A stretch of 64,000 nucleotides of DNA from Streptomyces glomeratus. GTDB taxonomy: Bacteria; Actinomycetota; Actinomycetes; Streptomycetales; Streptomycetaceae. The position numbers were made by a program, and so were the translations under genes. The notes below the pieces were generated by a model. That model ran no database searches, was not told where the DNA came from, and was given only the letters and a program-made list of their open reading frames with translations. Shown here piece by piece: positions 1 to 7,950 of this stretch (position 1 is the stretch's first letter; each line of letters starts with the position of its first letter). The stretch is from contig NZ_JAKEEB010000014.1 in the NCBI RefSeq assembly GCF_021462825.1, forward strand, positions 1-64,000, in the 5' to 3' direction.

Positions 1-121
1 CTCGGCCGCCGATCACCGATCCGCTGCCGCGCCCCGCGGCGCGCGATGCCGCAGCGACCGCCTTGCCCGCGGTCACGGCCAGCTTGGCCCGCGGCGTCAG
101 CGGGTCCGAGTTGCCTGCCAT
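1..121 (-). CDS. murT: MurT lipid II isoglutaminyl synthase subunit (N-terminus only)
   Basis: The first 40 codons of a minus-strand gene that runs off the left edge. The protein begins MAGNSDPLTPRAKLAVTAGK and continues to GSGSVIGGR, which I recognise as the N-terminus of the Streptomyces Mur-ligase-family protein MurT. With GatD, MurT amidates the glutamate of lipid II. Only the leader before the ATP-binding loop is present, so no catalytic motif can be checked. The gene is divergent from def, as expected for two housekeeping genes sharing a promoter region. An identical copy of this segment lies 307 bp downstream (308-428). Confidence 0.72.
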   Translation of the reverse strand, partial: MAGNSDPLTPRAKLAVTAGKAVAAASRAAGRGSGSVIGGR

Positions 122-263
122 CAGTTCTCGATCCTCCTTGCATACGGCGCCGCGCCCTGTCCCGGCAACGTGTGGCCCTCAGCCTATCCAGATCCCCTCA
201 CGCCCCCGAACCGCGGCACCACCCCGGCGCCCGCGCGAACCTGACGACCGTACCCTTGCCGCC

Positions 264-308
264 ATGCGACACCGTTCCATCCCCGGCGTCAAAGGGCGCG
301 TCCGGCCC
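264..308 (+). pseudogene. Truncated def start created by the duplication
   Basis: ATG plus 15 codons identical to the true def start (MRHRSIPGVKGRVRP). The reading frame then enters the second copy of the duplicated murT region and loses all similarity to peptide deformylase. It would not give a working enzyme. Confidence 0.7.
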
Positions 309-428
309 TCGGCCGCCGATCACCGATCCGCTGCCGCGCCCCGCGGCGCGCGATGCCGCAGCGACCGCCTTGCCCGCGGTCACGGCCAGCTTGGCCCGCG
401 GCGTCAGCGGGTCCGAGTTGCCTGCCAT
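308..428 (-). pseudogene. Truncated murT start created by the duplication
   Basis: Second copy of the murT N-terminus (40 codons from the ATG at 428, minus strand). At the junction near 308 the frame runs into the complement of the duplicated def start and shows no further MurT sequence. It is a by-product of the 307-bp duplication, whether real or an assembly error. Confidence 0.7.
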
Positions 429-570
429 CAGTTCTCGATCCTCCTTGCATACGGCGCCGCGCCCTGTCCCGGCAACGTGTGGCCCTCAGCCTATCCAGAT
501 CCCCTCACGCCCCCGAACCGCGGCACCACCCCGGCGCCCGCGCGAACCTGACGACCGTACCCTTGCCGCC

Positions 571-1110
571 ATGCGACACCGTTCCATCCCCGGCGTCAAA
601 GGGCGCGTCCGGCCCATCACCGTGCTCGGCGACCGCGTGCTGCGCACCCCCGGCGCCGAGGTCACCGACTTCGGCCCCGAACTCGCCCGGCTCGTCGAGG
701 ACATGTTCGCCACCATGTACGCCGCGCAGGGCGTGGGACTGGCGGCGCACCAGATCGGTGAGGCGCTGCGGGTGTTTGTGTACGACTGCCCGGACGACGA
801 GGAGGTGCGCCATCTGGGGCATGTGGTGAACCCACGGCTCGTCGAGGCGGACGGTGTGGTGCTGCGCGGACCGGAGGGGTGCCTGTCCCTGCCGGGTCTG
901 GAGGCGGGCACGGAGCGGTACGACCGCGCGGTCGTCGAGGGCTTCACGGTGGACGGCGAGCCGGTGCGGGTGGAGGGCACCGGGTGGTTCGCCCGGTGCC
1001 TTCAGCACGAGTGCGACCACCTGGACGGTGGCCTGTATGTCGACCGGCTCGGCGGCCGGCGGCGGCGCCGGGTGATGCGGCAGGCCGCGCGGGCGCCGTG
1101 GAGCAGATGA
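571..1110 (+). CDS. def: Peptide deformylase
   Basis: Iron-dependent enzyme that removes the formyl group from the N-terminal methionine of new proteins in the cytoplasm. The 179-residue protein has all three family motifs: GVGLAAHQ (54-61), EGCLSLP (102-108, metal ligand Cys104) and HECDH (146-150, two metal-binding His and the catalytic Glu). The C-terminus is Arg-rich. The ATG at 571 is chosen because the whole deformylase fold follows from it. Upstream in-frame sequence belongs to the duplicated murT region and is not conserved protein. Divergent from murT. Confidence 0.93.
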   Translation: MRHRSIPGVKGRVRPITVLGDRVLRTPGAEVTDFGPELARLVEDMFATMYAAQGVGLAAHQIGEALRVFVYDCPDDEEVRHLGHVVNPRLVEADGVVLRGPEGCLSLPGLEAGTERYDRAVVEGFTVDGEPVRVEGTGWFARCLQHECDHLDGGLYVDRLGGRRRRRVMRQAARAPWSR

Positions 1111-1205
1111 GTTCGGTCGTCCGGCACCGGAACGGTCGCGGCCGGTCGCGCCCGCGCGGCGAAGCCGCGGAGCGACGGCACGGCCCCGCACCCCGGGCGG
1201 GGGTC

Positions 1206-1850
1206 TCAGAACCCGGGGCCTCCGATGCGATCCCCCGCCGCGGCCAGCCGGCCCCACAGCAGGTCCGCCAGACTGCGCACCAACTCGGCCCGGGAGCAAG
1301 GCCGTTCGCCCAGCCACCAGTCACCTGCCGCGTGCATCATGCCGACGATGCCGTGTCCCCATACCCGGGCGAGCTGGTGGCTGCCCGGGCCGAGGTCCAG
1401 GCGATCCTCGATGACCTGGGCCAGTTCCTCGCCCATGCGGCGCAGCACCGGGACGGAGTGCCGGCCGGTGTCGAAGCCCTGGTCGTTCTGCGAGCCGCCC
1501 TCCGCCGGATGCATCAGGAATCGGTAGACCTGCGGCCGGGCCTCGATGGCCGCGAGATAGGTGTCCAGGGTGGACTCCACGCGCTCCCGCCGGTCGGCCG
1601 GGGCGTCCAGAGCCGCCCGCAGCGAGTCGAGCAGCGCGTCCGTGTGGCGTTTGGCGAGCGCGGCGTACAGCCCGCCCTTGTCGCCGAAGTGGCGGTAGAG
1701 GATCGGCTTGGTGATGCCGGCCTCGGCGGCGATGGCGTTCATCGAGGCCCCGGGGCCGTCGCGCAGCACCACCCGGTCGGCGGCCTCCAGCAATTCGCGC
1801 CGTCGGCGGTCGGCGGACCGTTGCTGCTCGGCCCGCTGCGTGGTGTCCAT
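1206..1850 (-). CDS. TetR-family transcriptional regulator
   Basis: A 214-residue repressor-like protein. The N-terminal helix-turn-helix (about residues 15-62) ends in the usual TetR recognition helix sequence ITKPILYRHFGDKGGLYAAL. The C-terminal half is a helical ligand-binding domain of unknown specificity. It is divergent from the acyl-CoA dehydrogenase at 2039, and the region between holds a GTTAC/GTAAC inverted repeat, so it probably controls that gene and itself. An acyl-CoA ligand is a reasonable guess from the neighbour but is not shown by sequence. Confidence 0.88.
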   Translation of the reverse strand: MDTTQRAEQQRSADRRRRELLEAADRVVLRDGPGASMNAIAAEAGITKPILYRHFGDKGGLYAALAKRHTDALLDSLRAALDAPADRRERVESTLDTYLAAIEARPQVYRFLMHPAEGGSQNDQGFDTGRHSVPVLRRMGEELAQVIEDRLDLGPGSHQLARVWGHGIVGMMHAAGDWWLGERPCSRAELVRSLADLLWGRLAAAGDRIGGPGF

Positions 1851-1984
1851 GATCTCTCCCCACCCGTGCTGTTTCGGTGACGCCTGCGCAAACTAACACT
1901 GAAAGGCCGGCCGGTATCGAACGAGCTGCCGACCGACCAGGCGGACGACCATGTCGGCCCGGGAGTTGACTTCTCCTACCGGTG

Positions 1985-2013
1985 AGTAACACACTGCCGT
2001 TACCGCAAGTAAC
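1985..2013. promoter_or_regulatory. Candidate TetR operator
   Basis: Inverted repeat GTTAC-CGCAA-GTAAC at 1999-2013, with a further GAGTAAC half-site just upstream (about 1984-1990). It lies between the divergent tetR and acyl-CoA dehydrogenase genes, 26 bp before the latter's start. Confidence 0.5.
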
Positions 2014-2038
2014 ACGCTAGCGCAGTGCTGGAGGGGAC

Positions 2039-3268
2039 ATGGCCGAGTTCACCATGGAGCTCAACGACGAACAGAAGGAGGTGCGGGACTGGCTGCACGG
2101 CTTCGCCGCCGATGTGATCCGCCCCGCGGCCGCCGAATGGGACGAGCGTGAGGAGACTCCCTGGCCGGTCATCCAGGAGGCCGCCAAGGTCGGCATCTAC
2201 TCCCTCGACTTCTACGCCCAGCAGTACTTCGACTCCACGGGCCTCGGCATCCCCATGGCGATGGAGGAGTTGTTCTGGGGCGACGCGGGCATCGCGCTGT
2301 CGATCGTCGGCACCGGACTCGCGGCCGTGGGCGTCCTCTCCAACGGCACCGAGGAGCAGATCGGCACCTGGATCCCCCAGATGTACGGCGACGCCAACGA
2401 TGTCAAGGTGGCCGCCTTCTGCTCCTCGGAACCCGACGCCGGCTCCGATGTCGCCTCCATGCGTACACGTGCCGTGTACGACGAGGCCAAGGACGAGTGG
2501 GTCATCAACGGCACCAAGACCTGGGCCACCAACGGCGGTATCGCCAACGTCCATGTCGTGGTCGCGGTCGTCGACCCGGAGCTGGGCTCCAAGGGCCATG
2601 CCTCCTTCATCGTCCCGCCGGACACCCCGGGCCTGTCCCAGGGCCAGAAGTTCAAGAAGCACGGCATCCGGGCCTCGCACACCGCAGAGGTGATCTTCGA
2701 CAACGTCCGCGTCCCCGGCTCCTGCCTGCTCGGCGGCAAGGAGAAGCTGGACGAGCGGCTGGCCCGGGCCCGGGAGAAGGCGACGGCGGGCGGGATGGAG
2801 AGGGTGCGGAACGCGGCCATGGCCACGTTCGAGGCGTCCCGCCCGGCCGTGGGGGCGATGGCCGTGGGCACGGCCCGTGCCGCGTACGAGGTCGCCCTCG
2901 ACTACGCGCAGACGCGTGAGCAGTTCGGCCGGCCGATCATCGACAACCAGGGTGTCGCCTTCCAGCTCGCGGACATGCGGACGCAGATCGACGCCGCCCG
3001 TCTGCTGGTGTGGCGGGCCTCGTGGATGGCGGTCAACGGCAAGCCGTTCACGGCGGCCGAGGGCTCCATGTCGAAGCTGTTCGCCAGCGAGACGGCCAAG
3101 ACGGTCACCGCGCAGGCGATCCAGATCCTCGGAGGCAACGGCTACACCCGGGAGTACCCGGTGGAGCGGATGCACCGGGACGCCGGCATCTACACCATCT
3201 TCGAAGGGACGAGCGAGATCCAGCGGCTGGTGATCGCACGGACCCTGTCGGGAATGCCGATCCGCTAG
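2039..3268 (+). CDS. Acyl-CoA dehydrogenase
   Basis: FAD enzyme that introduces the alpha-beta double bond into acyl-CoA. The 409-residue protein has the normal three-domain layout: N-terminal helical domain, middle FAD-contact segment (AAFCSSEPDAGSD, then TKTWATNGG) and C-terminal helical domain with QILGGNGYTREYP. The C-terminal FEGTSEIQ motif carries the expected catalytic Glu (389). The start has a good GGAGG ribosome site. It is transcribed divergently from the TetR gene and probably controlled by it. Substrate chain length cannot be read from the sequence. Confidence 0.93.
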   Translation: MAEFTMELNDEQKEVRDWLHGFAADVIRPAAAEWDEREETPWPVIQEAAKVGIYSLDFYAQQYFDSTGLGIPMAMEELFWGDAGIALSIVGTGLAAVGVLSNGTEEQIGTWIPQMYGDANDVKVAAFCSSEPDAGSDVASMRTRAVYDEAKDEWVINGTKTWATNGGIANVHVVVAVVDPELGSKGHASFIVPPDTPGLSQGQKFKKHGIRASHTAEVIFDNVRVPGSCLLGGKEKLDERLARAREKATAGGMERVRNAAMATFEASRPAVGAMAVGTARAAYEVALDYAQTREQFGRPIIDNQGVAFQLADMRTQIDAARLLVWRASWMAVNGKPFTAAEGSMSKLFASETAKTVTAQAIQILGGNGYTREYPVERMHRDAGIYTIFEGTSEIQRLVIARTLSGMPIR

Positions 3269-3288
3269 GGCCTGTCCTCGGGGGGCGC

Positions 3289-3822
3289 TCACCGGTGCTT
3301 CAGCGGCGTGAGCTGCTCGATGTCGTACCGCCTGCGCAACGCCTCGATCGCCGCCTGGTCCGGTGGGCCCCCGTCCGCGAGGATCTCCAGCAGCTCCTCG
3401 AAGTAGCGTTCGTGATCCGGCGGCGGAGATGCCTGGAAGAACATCTTCGCCGGGGTCTCCGCCGGGTTCGCGAACGCGTGGGGGCAGCCCGGCGGTACGA
3501 CGACGACCGTGCCCGGCGTCGCCCGCACCACCCTGCGGCCCGACCGCGACTCCCACTTCTGCCAGTGGTCGCGGGTCCGTATCCGGGGCTCGAAGGCCAG
3601 CACGTCCAGCTCGCCCTCGAGGACGTAGAACAGCTCCTCGCTGCGGGTGTGGACATGGGCGCCGACGTCGAAGCCCGGTGGCACGATCACCTCGAACGTG
3701 GACGCCGTGCGCGAGTGCGAGCCGGTGACCTTGAACGTCACATGCTGCGCCGGCGTCCGCACGACGCGTCCATGGCCGGGCGGCACGAACAGTCCCTCGG
3801 CCGCCGCCACCCTGTCGGTCAT
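3289..3822 (-). CDS. Cupin-domain protein partner of the type III PKS
   Basis: A 177-residue single-cupin protein. The metal-binding signature is visible as GAHVHTRSEELFYVLEGELD, followed by the second half-motif VVVPPGCPHAFAN. It starts 2 bp after the stop of the naphthalene synthase gene, so the two are co-transcribed. In other Streptomyces a cupin next to rppA (MomA type) oxidises 1,3,6,8-tetrahydroxynaphthalene to flaviolin; I assign the same role by family and context. The usual neighbouring P450 is not present here. Confidence 0.8.
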   Translation of the reverse strand: MTDRVAAAEGLFVPPGHGRVVRTPAQHVTFKVTGSHSRTASTFEVIVPPGFDVGAHVHTRSEELFYVLEGELDVLAFEPRIRTRDHWQKWESRSGRRVVRATPGTVVVVPPGCPHAFANPAETPAKMFFQASPPPDHERYFEELLEILADGGPPDQAAIEALRRRYDIEQLTPLKHR

Positions 3823-3824
3823 CC

Positions 3825-4892
3825 TCACGTCCGGTTCCCGTCCGCGGTGACATGCCAGCGGCCCAGGGTCATTTCCGCCGTGATGCCCGGGCCGAAACCG
3901 GCCAGCAGCCCCCGTGCCGTGGGATCGGCGCCGCCCTCGTCGAAGAGCCGGCGCAGCGCGTCCAGGACGACGGCGCTCGCGATGTTGCCGTACTCGGTCA
4001 GCGTGGCCCGGCTGAACCGGAAGGCCTCCGGCGGCACCCGCAGAAACCTGCTCAGGTCGTCCAGGATTCGCGGACCGCCCGCGTGGATGACGTAGAAATC
4101 CAGATCGGAAGCGTTCCACCCGTGCTGCAGAGCCAGCTCCTGCAGGGCCGGGGCGAGCGGTTCCATGGTGGTCGGCACCCGTTTGTCCAGCAGGAAGTGG
4201 AATCCTGTGGACCGGATGTCGTAGGCGATCCACTCCTCGGTCTTGGGAATCAGATACGAGCCGTTGCGCTCCAGCTTGACGCCCGTGCCGCCCTTGCCGC
4301 GCACGACGGCCGCCGCGATGCCGTCGCCGAACAGGCCGTTGGACAGCAGCGAGCCGACCCCCAGATCGGTGGGCTGGTAGCACAGCGAGCAGAACTCGCA
4401 GGCCACGATGAGCGCGTTGCCGTCCGGGTAGGCCCGGCAGAAGTCGTGCGCCCGGTTGATGGCGGCGCCGCCCGCGGCGCAGCCCAGCTGGGCGATGGGC
4501 AGCTGCCGGGTGTCGGTGTCGAAGCCCATCGTGTTGATCAGCCACGCGGTCAGCGAGGGCATCATGAACCCCGTGCAGGACACGTAGATGATCACGTCGA
4601 TGTCTGTGGCGAGCAGTTCCGCGTCGTCCAGCGCGCGCTGGACGACCGCAGGGACCCGGGCCTTCGCCTCGGCCTCGTAGAGATCGTTGCGCTCCTCGAA
4701 GCCGGGGTGCTTGAGGGTCTCCTCGATCGGCTGCACGATGTGACGGGTGCGCACCCCGGTGTTCTCGATCAGTCGCAGCGCCAGCGGGAGTTGGGGGTGA
4801 TCCGCGTGCCGGGAGCGCGCCAGTTCCAGCGTCTCCTCCATCGTGAGCACGTACTCCGGAACGGAAACCGCGGGTCTGCACAGGATGGCCAT
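3825..4892 (-). CDS. rppA: Type III polyketide synthase, 1,3,6,8-tetrahydroxynaphthalene synthase (RppA type)
   Basis: Condenses five malonyl-CoA to tetrahydroxynaphthalene, precursor of flaviolin and melanin-like pigments. The 355-residue protein has the chalcone-synthase-fold catalytic triad Cys138 (AQLGCAAGG), His270 (YVIHAGGP) and Asn303 (YGNIAS) at the numbering known for RppA, and starts MAILCRPAVSVPE like other RppA proteins. The ATG at 4892 is chosen for the GAAGG site 7 bp upstream and this conserved N-terminus; a longer in-frame start exists but adds unconserved residues. It forms an operon with the downstream cupin. Confidence 0.92.
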   Translation of the reverse strand: MAILCRPAVSVPEYVLTMEETLELARSRHADHPQLPLALRLIENTGVRTRHIVQPIEETLKHPGFEERNDLYEAEAKARVPAVVQRALDDAELLATDIDVIIYVSCTGFMMPSLTAWLINTMGFDTDTRQLPIAQLGCAAGGAAINRAHDFCRAYPDGNALIVACEFCSLCYQPTDLGVGSLLSNGLFGDGIAAAVVRGKGGTGVKLERNGSYLIPKTEEWIAYDIRSTGFHFLLDKRVPTTMEPLAPALQELALQHGWNASDLDFYVIHAGGPRILDDLSRFLRVPPEAFRFSRATLTEYGNIASAVVLDALRRLFDEGGADPTARGLLAGFGPGITAEMTLGRWHVTADGNRT

Positions 4893-5082
4893 GGAGGCGC
4901 CTTCTTTCGCCTTGGCGGGGGACTCCGGCCCCCCGGCAAAAGGGTTCACCCGTATGAGGGCTTCACCCACGATCGCCCGGCGGGGCTGCGATATCTCGTC
5001 GGGTTACTCCGCTTCAGTGATGCACGCACAGTGACATTCCGGGCATGCTCGGTGAGCGACACGAGTCGGAGGAGGAGCGTCG

Positions 5083-5763
5083 ATGACGCGCACGGCCAGG
5101 CGACTGCTGGAGGAGGCCACCCGGAAGCTGGCCCCGGACCCGCACGCCAACCGGCTGCTTCCGTTGATCGCCCGGGGCGCGGCCAGGCCCGCCACCCTCG
5201 CGGCTCTCGCCCTCCAGCAGCGGGAGGTGATCGCCTCCGACCGCCGGGCGTTCGAATACCTGTCCGAGCGGTCGCGGGACGAGCCCGCGTCCGCGGCCTT
5301 CTTCGCCGCTCTCGCGCACGGTGAGGCCGTGGCCCAGGACCGTCTGCGGGCCTTCGCCTCGGTCTGCCGGGCCGACGAGGCCGCGGACACCTACGAGCCC
5401 CCTGCGGACTGCCAGGGCTATCCGGCCTACGTGGCCTGGCTCGCCCTGAACGGGGAGCCGGCCGAGGTCGCCCTGGCCCTGAGTGCAAACTTCGCGGCCT
5501 GGGGCCGTTACTGCGCCTCGATCGCGCAGGCGCTGCGCCACCACTACGGCTACGACGACGCGGCCTGCGGGTTCTTCGACTTCTTCGCCGGCCCGTCACC
5601 GGACCTGGACACCAAAGCCGAGGAGGCGGTGCAGGAGGGCCTGGACGCCGGCCGCCTGGACGAGGACCGCGCACACCGCTACGGCCGGCTGCTCCAGGGC
5701 TACGAGACGCAGTTCTGGCATGCCCTGTGGGAACTGGACGCGCGGGCCGGCCGGCTTCCCTAG
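5083..5763 (+). CDS. TenA/heme-oxygenase-fold protein
   Basis: A 226-residue all-helical protein resembling the TenA/thiaminase II and heme-oxygenase-like group; the C-terminal YETQFWHALWELD segment matches the conserved E-x-x-F-W helix of that family. A GGAGGAG ribosome site precedes the ATG. It is divergent from rppA and occupies the place where a P450 often sits in rppA loci, but a role with the pigment is only a guess. Its stop codon overlaps that of the convergent 78-residue gene. Confidence 0.65.
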   Translation: MTRTARRLLEEATRKLAPDPHANRLLPLIARGAARPATLAALALQQREVIASDRRAFEYLSERSRDEPASAAFFAALAHGEAVAQDRLRAFASVCRADEAADTYEPPADCQGYPAYVAWLALNGEPAEVALALSANFAAWGRYCASIAQALRHHYGYDDAACGFFDFFAGPSPDLDTKAEEAVQEGLDAGRLDEDRAHRYGRLLQGYETQFWHALWELDARAGRLP

Positions 5764-5996
5764 CGGAGCGAACCGCTGCTGTGCGCGATGCACGCGACAT
5801 CGATGCGGTCCGCCAGCTTGGCCAGCTCGATGGTCAGCGCGGCCACGGTGTCCTCGTCCAGCCCGTCCTCGCCGGCCTCGACCAGCCGCAGCCACCGGCC
5901 GCCCACCGTGCGCAGCAACTTGCTGACGTCCGCGGCCGCCACCTGCAACGTGCCGCGGTCGTCGACGATCAGAGGCAGGGTCACTTCGCGGTTCAC
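5760..5996 (-). CDS. Small conserved Streptomyces protein (DUF6213-like)
   Basis: A 78-residue acidic protein starting at GTG (5996), MNREVTLPLIVDDRGTLQVA, ending with CIAHSSGSLR. I recognise it as a small protein of Streptomyces with no known function (DUF6213-like). No membrane segment or catalytic motif is visible. It lies alone on the minus strand, its stop overlapping the convergent TenA-like gene. Confidence 0.65.
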   Translation of the reverse strand: MNREVTLPLIVDDRGTLQVAAADVSKLLRTVGGRWLRLVEAGEDGLDEDTVAALTIELAKLADRIDVACIAHSSGSLR

Positions 5997-6021
5997 AGCA
6001 GGGATCGTAGCCGCGGAACGC

Positions 6022-7407
6022 TCACGCCCCGTGCCATACGGTGGTGATGTTGCAGAACTCGCGGATTCCGTGCCCGGACAGCTCGCGGCCGTAGCCGGAG
6101 CGCTTGACCCCGCCGAACGGGAAGGCGGGGTGGGACGCCGTCATGCCGTTGATGTACACACCGCCGGCCTCCAGATCCACGACGAAACGGTCGACCTCGG
6201 TACCGTTGTGCGTCCACACGTTCGAACTCAGTGCGAACGGCGAGTCGTTCGCGATCGCCACCACCTCGTCGATGTCGGCGGCCCGGTAGAGCGTGGCGAC
6301 CGGGCCGAAGGCCTCCTCGTGGTGGATGCGCATCTCGGGGGTGACCTCGGCGAGCACGGTCGGCGGGTAGTACCAGCCGGGGCGGTCCGGACGTTCGCCG
6401 CCGCACAGCACCCTCGCGCCCTTGCCGACCGCGTCCTGGACCAGTTCCTCCAGGTCGGCGCGGCCCTGTTCGCTGGAGAGCGGCCCGACCTCCGTCTCCT
6501 CGTCCATCGGGTCGCCGAGCCTGAGCTCGCTCATCCGGGCGGTGAACCGTTCGGTGAACGCGTCGAACACATCGGCGTGCACGACGAACCGCTTGGCGGC
6601 GATGCAGGACTGCCCGTTGTTCTGCACCCGGGCCGTCACCGCCACCTCGGCGGCCCGCTCCACATCCGCGGAGGGCATCACGATGAACGGGTCGCTGCCC
6701 CCGAGTTCCAGGACCGTCTTCTTGATCTCGTCCCCGGCGACCGAGGCCACGGACCGGCCCGCCGGTTCGCTGCCGGTGAGCGTCGCGGCCTTGACCCTCG
6801 GGTCGCGCAGGATCTTCTCCACCGCCCCGGAACCGATGAGCAGGGTCTGGAAACATCCCTCGGCGAAGCCCGCCCGGCGGAACAGGTCCTCCAGGTAGAG
6901 CGCGGTCTGCGGGACGTTGGAGGCGTGCTTGAGCAGGCCCACGTTGCCGGCCATCAGCGCGGGCGCGGCGAAGCGGACCACCTGCCACAGCGGGAAGTTC
7001 CACGGCATCACGGCGAGGACCGGTCCGAGCGGCCGGTAGCGCACGATCACCCAGGAGGCGCCCGAATCCTTCACGTCGTACGCGGCGGGCTCCTCGTCGG
7101 CGAGCAACTCCTCGGCGTGCTCCGCGTACCAGCGCATCGCCTTGGCGCACTTCGCGGCCTCCGCACGGGCCTGCCTGATCGGCTTGCCCATCTCGGTGGT
7201 CATCACCCGCGCGATGCGCTCCTGATCCTCCTCGAGCAGGTCGGCCGCCTTGCGCATGCGCAGGGCCCGTTCGGCGAACGTGGTCGTGCGATGGGTGCGG
7301 AACGCGGTCTCGGCGGCGGCGAGCCGGCGCTCGATCTCGTCCTCGCCCAGGGCGTCGTACGTCTCGAGCGTCTCGCCGGTCGCCGGATTGACGGTGGCGA
7401 TGGGCAT
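6022..7407 (-). CDS. NAD(P)-dependent aldehyde (succinate-semialdehyde type) dehydrogenase
   Basis: Oxidises an aldehyde to the acid. The 461-residue protein has the family landmarks: MPWNFPLWQV (cofactor domain), the general-base motif ELGGSDPF, the catalytic NNGQSCIAAKRF with its Cys, and the C-terminal EAFGPVA and PFGGVKRSGYGRE motifs. The short N-terminus MPIATVNPATGE is typical of bacterial NADP succinate-semialdehyde dehydrogenases. ATG 7407 follows a purine-rich AGGAGGTC site. Single-gene unit; exact substrate not provable from sequence. Confidence 0.9.
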   Translation of the reverse strand: MPIATVNPATGETLETYDALGEDEIERRLAAAETAFRTHRTTTFAERALRMRKAADLLEEDQERIARVMTTEMGKPIRQARAEAAKCAKAMRWYAEHAEELLADEEPAAYDVKDSGASWVIVRYRPLGPVLAVMPWNFPLWQVVRFAAPALMAGNVGLLKHASNVPQTALYLEDLFRRAGFAEGCFQTLLIGSGAVEKILRDPRVKAATLTGSEPAGRSVASVAGDEIKKTVLELGGSDPFIVMPSADVERAAEVAVTARVQNNGQSCIAAKRFVVHADVFDAFTERFTARMSELRLGDPMDEETEVGPLSSEQGRADLEELVQDAVGKGARVLCGGERPDRPGWYYPPTVLAEVTPEMRIHHEEAFGPVATLYRAADIDEVVAIANDSPFALSSNVWTHNGTEVDRFVVDLEAGGVYINGMTASHPAFPFGGVKRSGYGRELSGHGIREFCNITTVWHGA

Positions 7408-7473
7408 GGCTGACCTCCTGAGAACAGGCTCTGCTTCGACCTTCCCGCGCGGCGGCGGCCACCGCAACGCGGC

Positions 7474-7950
7474 TCATCCGTCAGCCGAGTGCTCCGCGAG
7501 CCGGTCGAGAAACGCCGTCTGTGCCTTCACGATCAGCTCGCGGGCCCGATCGAGGCCCAGCCACTCGACACGGTCCAGCTCGGGGAACTCCGCAAGGCGT
7601 CCCGAGCGCGGCGGCCACTCCATCGTGAAGGTGCCCGGCACGACCGTCGCCGGGTCGAGGTCCGCCTCGACCGCCCAGGCCGTGACCACCTTGCCGCCCG
7701 TCTGCCGCACCTCGCCGAGCGGTACGGCCTCCCCGTCGGGCGGCGGAACCCCCAGCTCCTCCAGGAACTCGCGACGGGCGGCCGCCCAGGAGGGCTCGTC
7801 CGGCTCGTACTCGCCCTTGGGCACGGTCCACGCCCCGGCCTCGCGGCGGACGAAGAACGGGCCGCCCATATGGCCCAGCAGGACTTCCAGACCGTGATCG
7901 GTGTGCCGGAACAACAGCAGACCGGCGCTGCGCCTCGGCCGCCCGTTCAT
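7474..7950 (-). CDS. Nudix hydrolase
   Basis: A 158-residue pyrophosphohydrolase. The Nudix box is intact, beginning GEYEPDEP and ending REFLEELG (about residues 46-68), with the metal-binding Glu residues. The surrounding MGGPFF and WTVPKG segments fit the subgroup often linked to diadenosine polyphosphates or nucleotide damage. Its ATG overlaps the stop of the DNA ligase gene by four bases (ATGA), so the pair is translationally coupled and probably works in DNA or nucleotide repair. Confidence 0.9.
   Translation of the reverse strand: MNGRPRRSAGLLLFRHTDHGLEVLLGHMGGPFFVRREAGAWTVPKGEYEPDEPSWAAARREFLEELGVPPPDGEAVPLGEVRQTGGKVVTAWAVEADLDPATVVPGTFTMEWPPRSGRLAEFPELDRVEWLGLDRARELIVKAQTAFLDRLAEHSADG

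Larger units (their letters stand above)
1..615. repeat. Exact 307-bp tandem direct duplication of the murT-def intergenic region
   Basis: Bases 1-308 and 308-615 read identically throughout, sharing one C at the junction. Each unit holds the first 40 codons of murT on the minus strand, the intergenic promoter region and the first 15 codons of def on the plus strand. The rightmost copy is joined to the complete def gene and the leftmost to the rest of murT, outside the window. Perfect identity, and the repeat starting exactly at base 1, mean a contig-end or assembly artefact is as likely as a recent true duplication. Confidence 0.95.

Noticed and set aside
2000..3853. Long minus-strand open frame (617 codons) opposite the acyl-CoA dehydrogenase
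   Set aside because: High-GC shadow frame: it lies antisense to a conserved enzyme, is rich in Arg/Gly/Asp repeats and matches no family. The same applies to other long antisense frames across the window.
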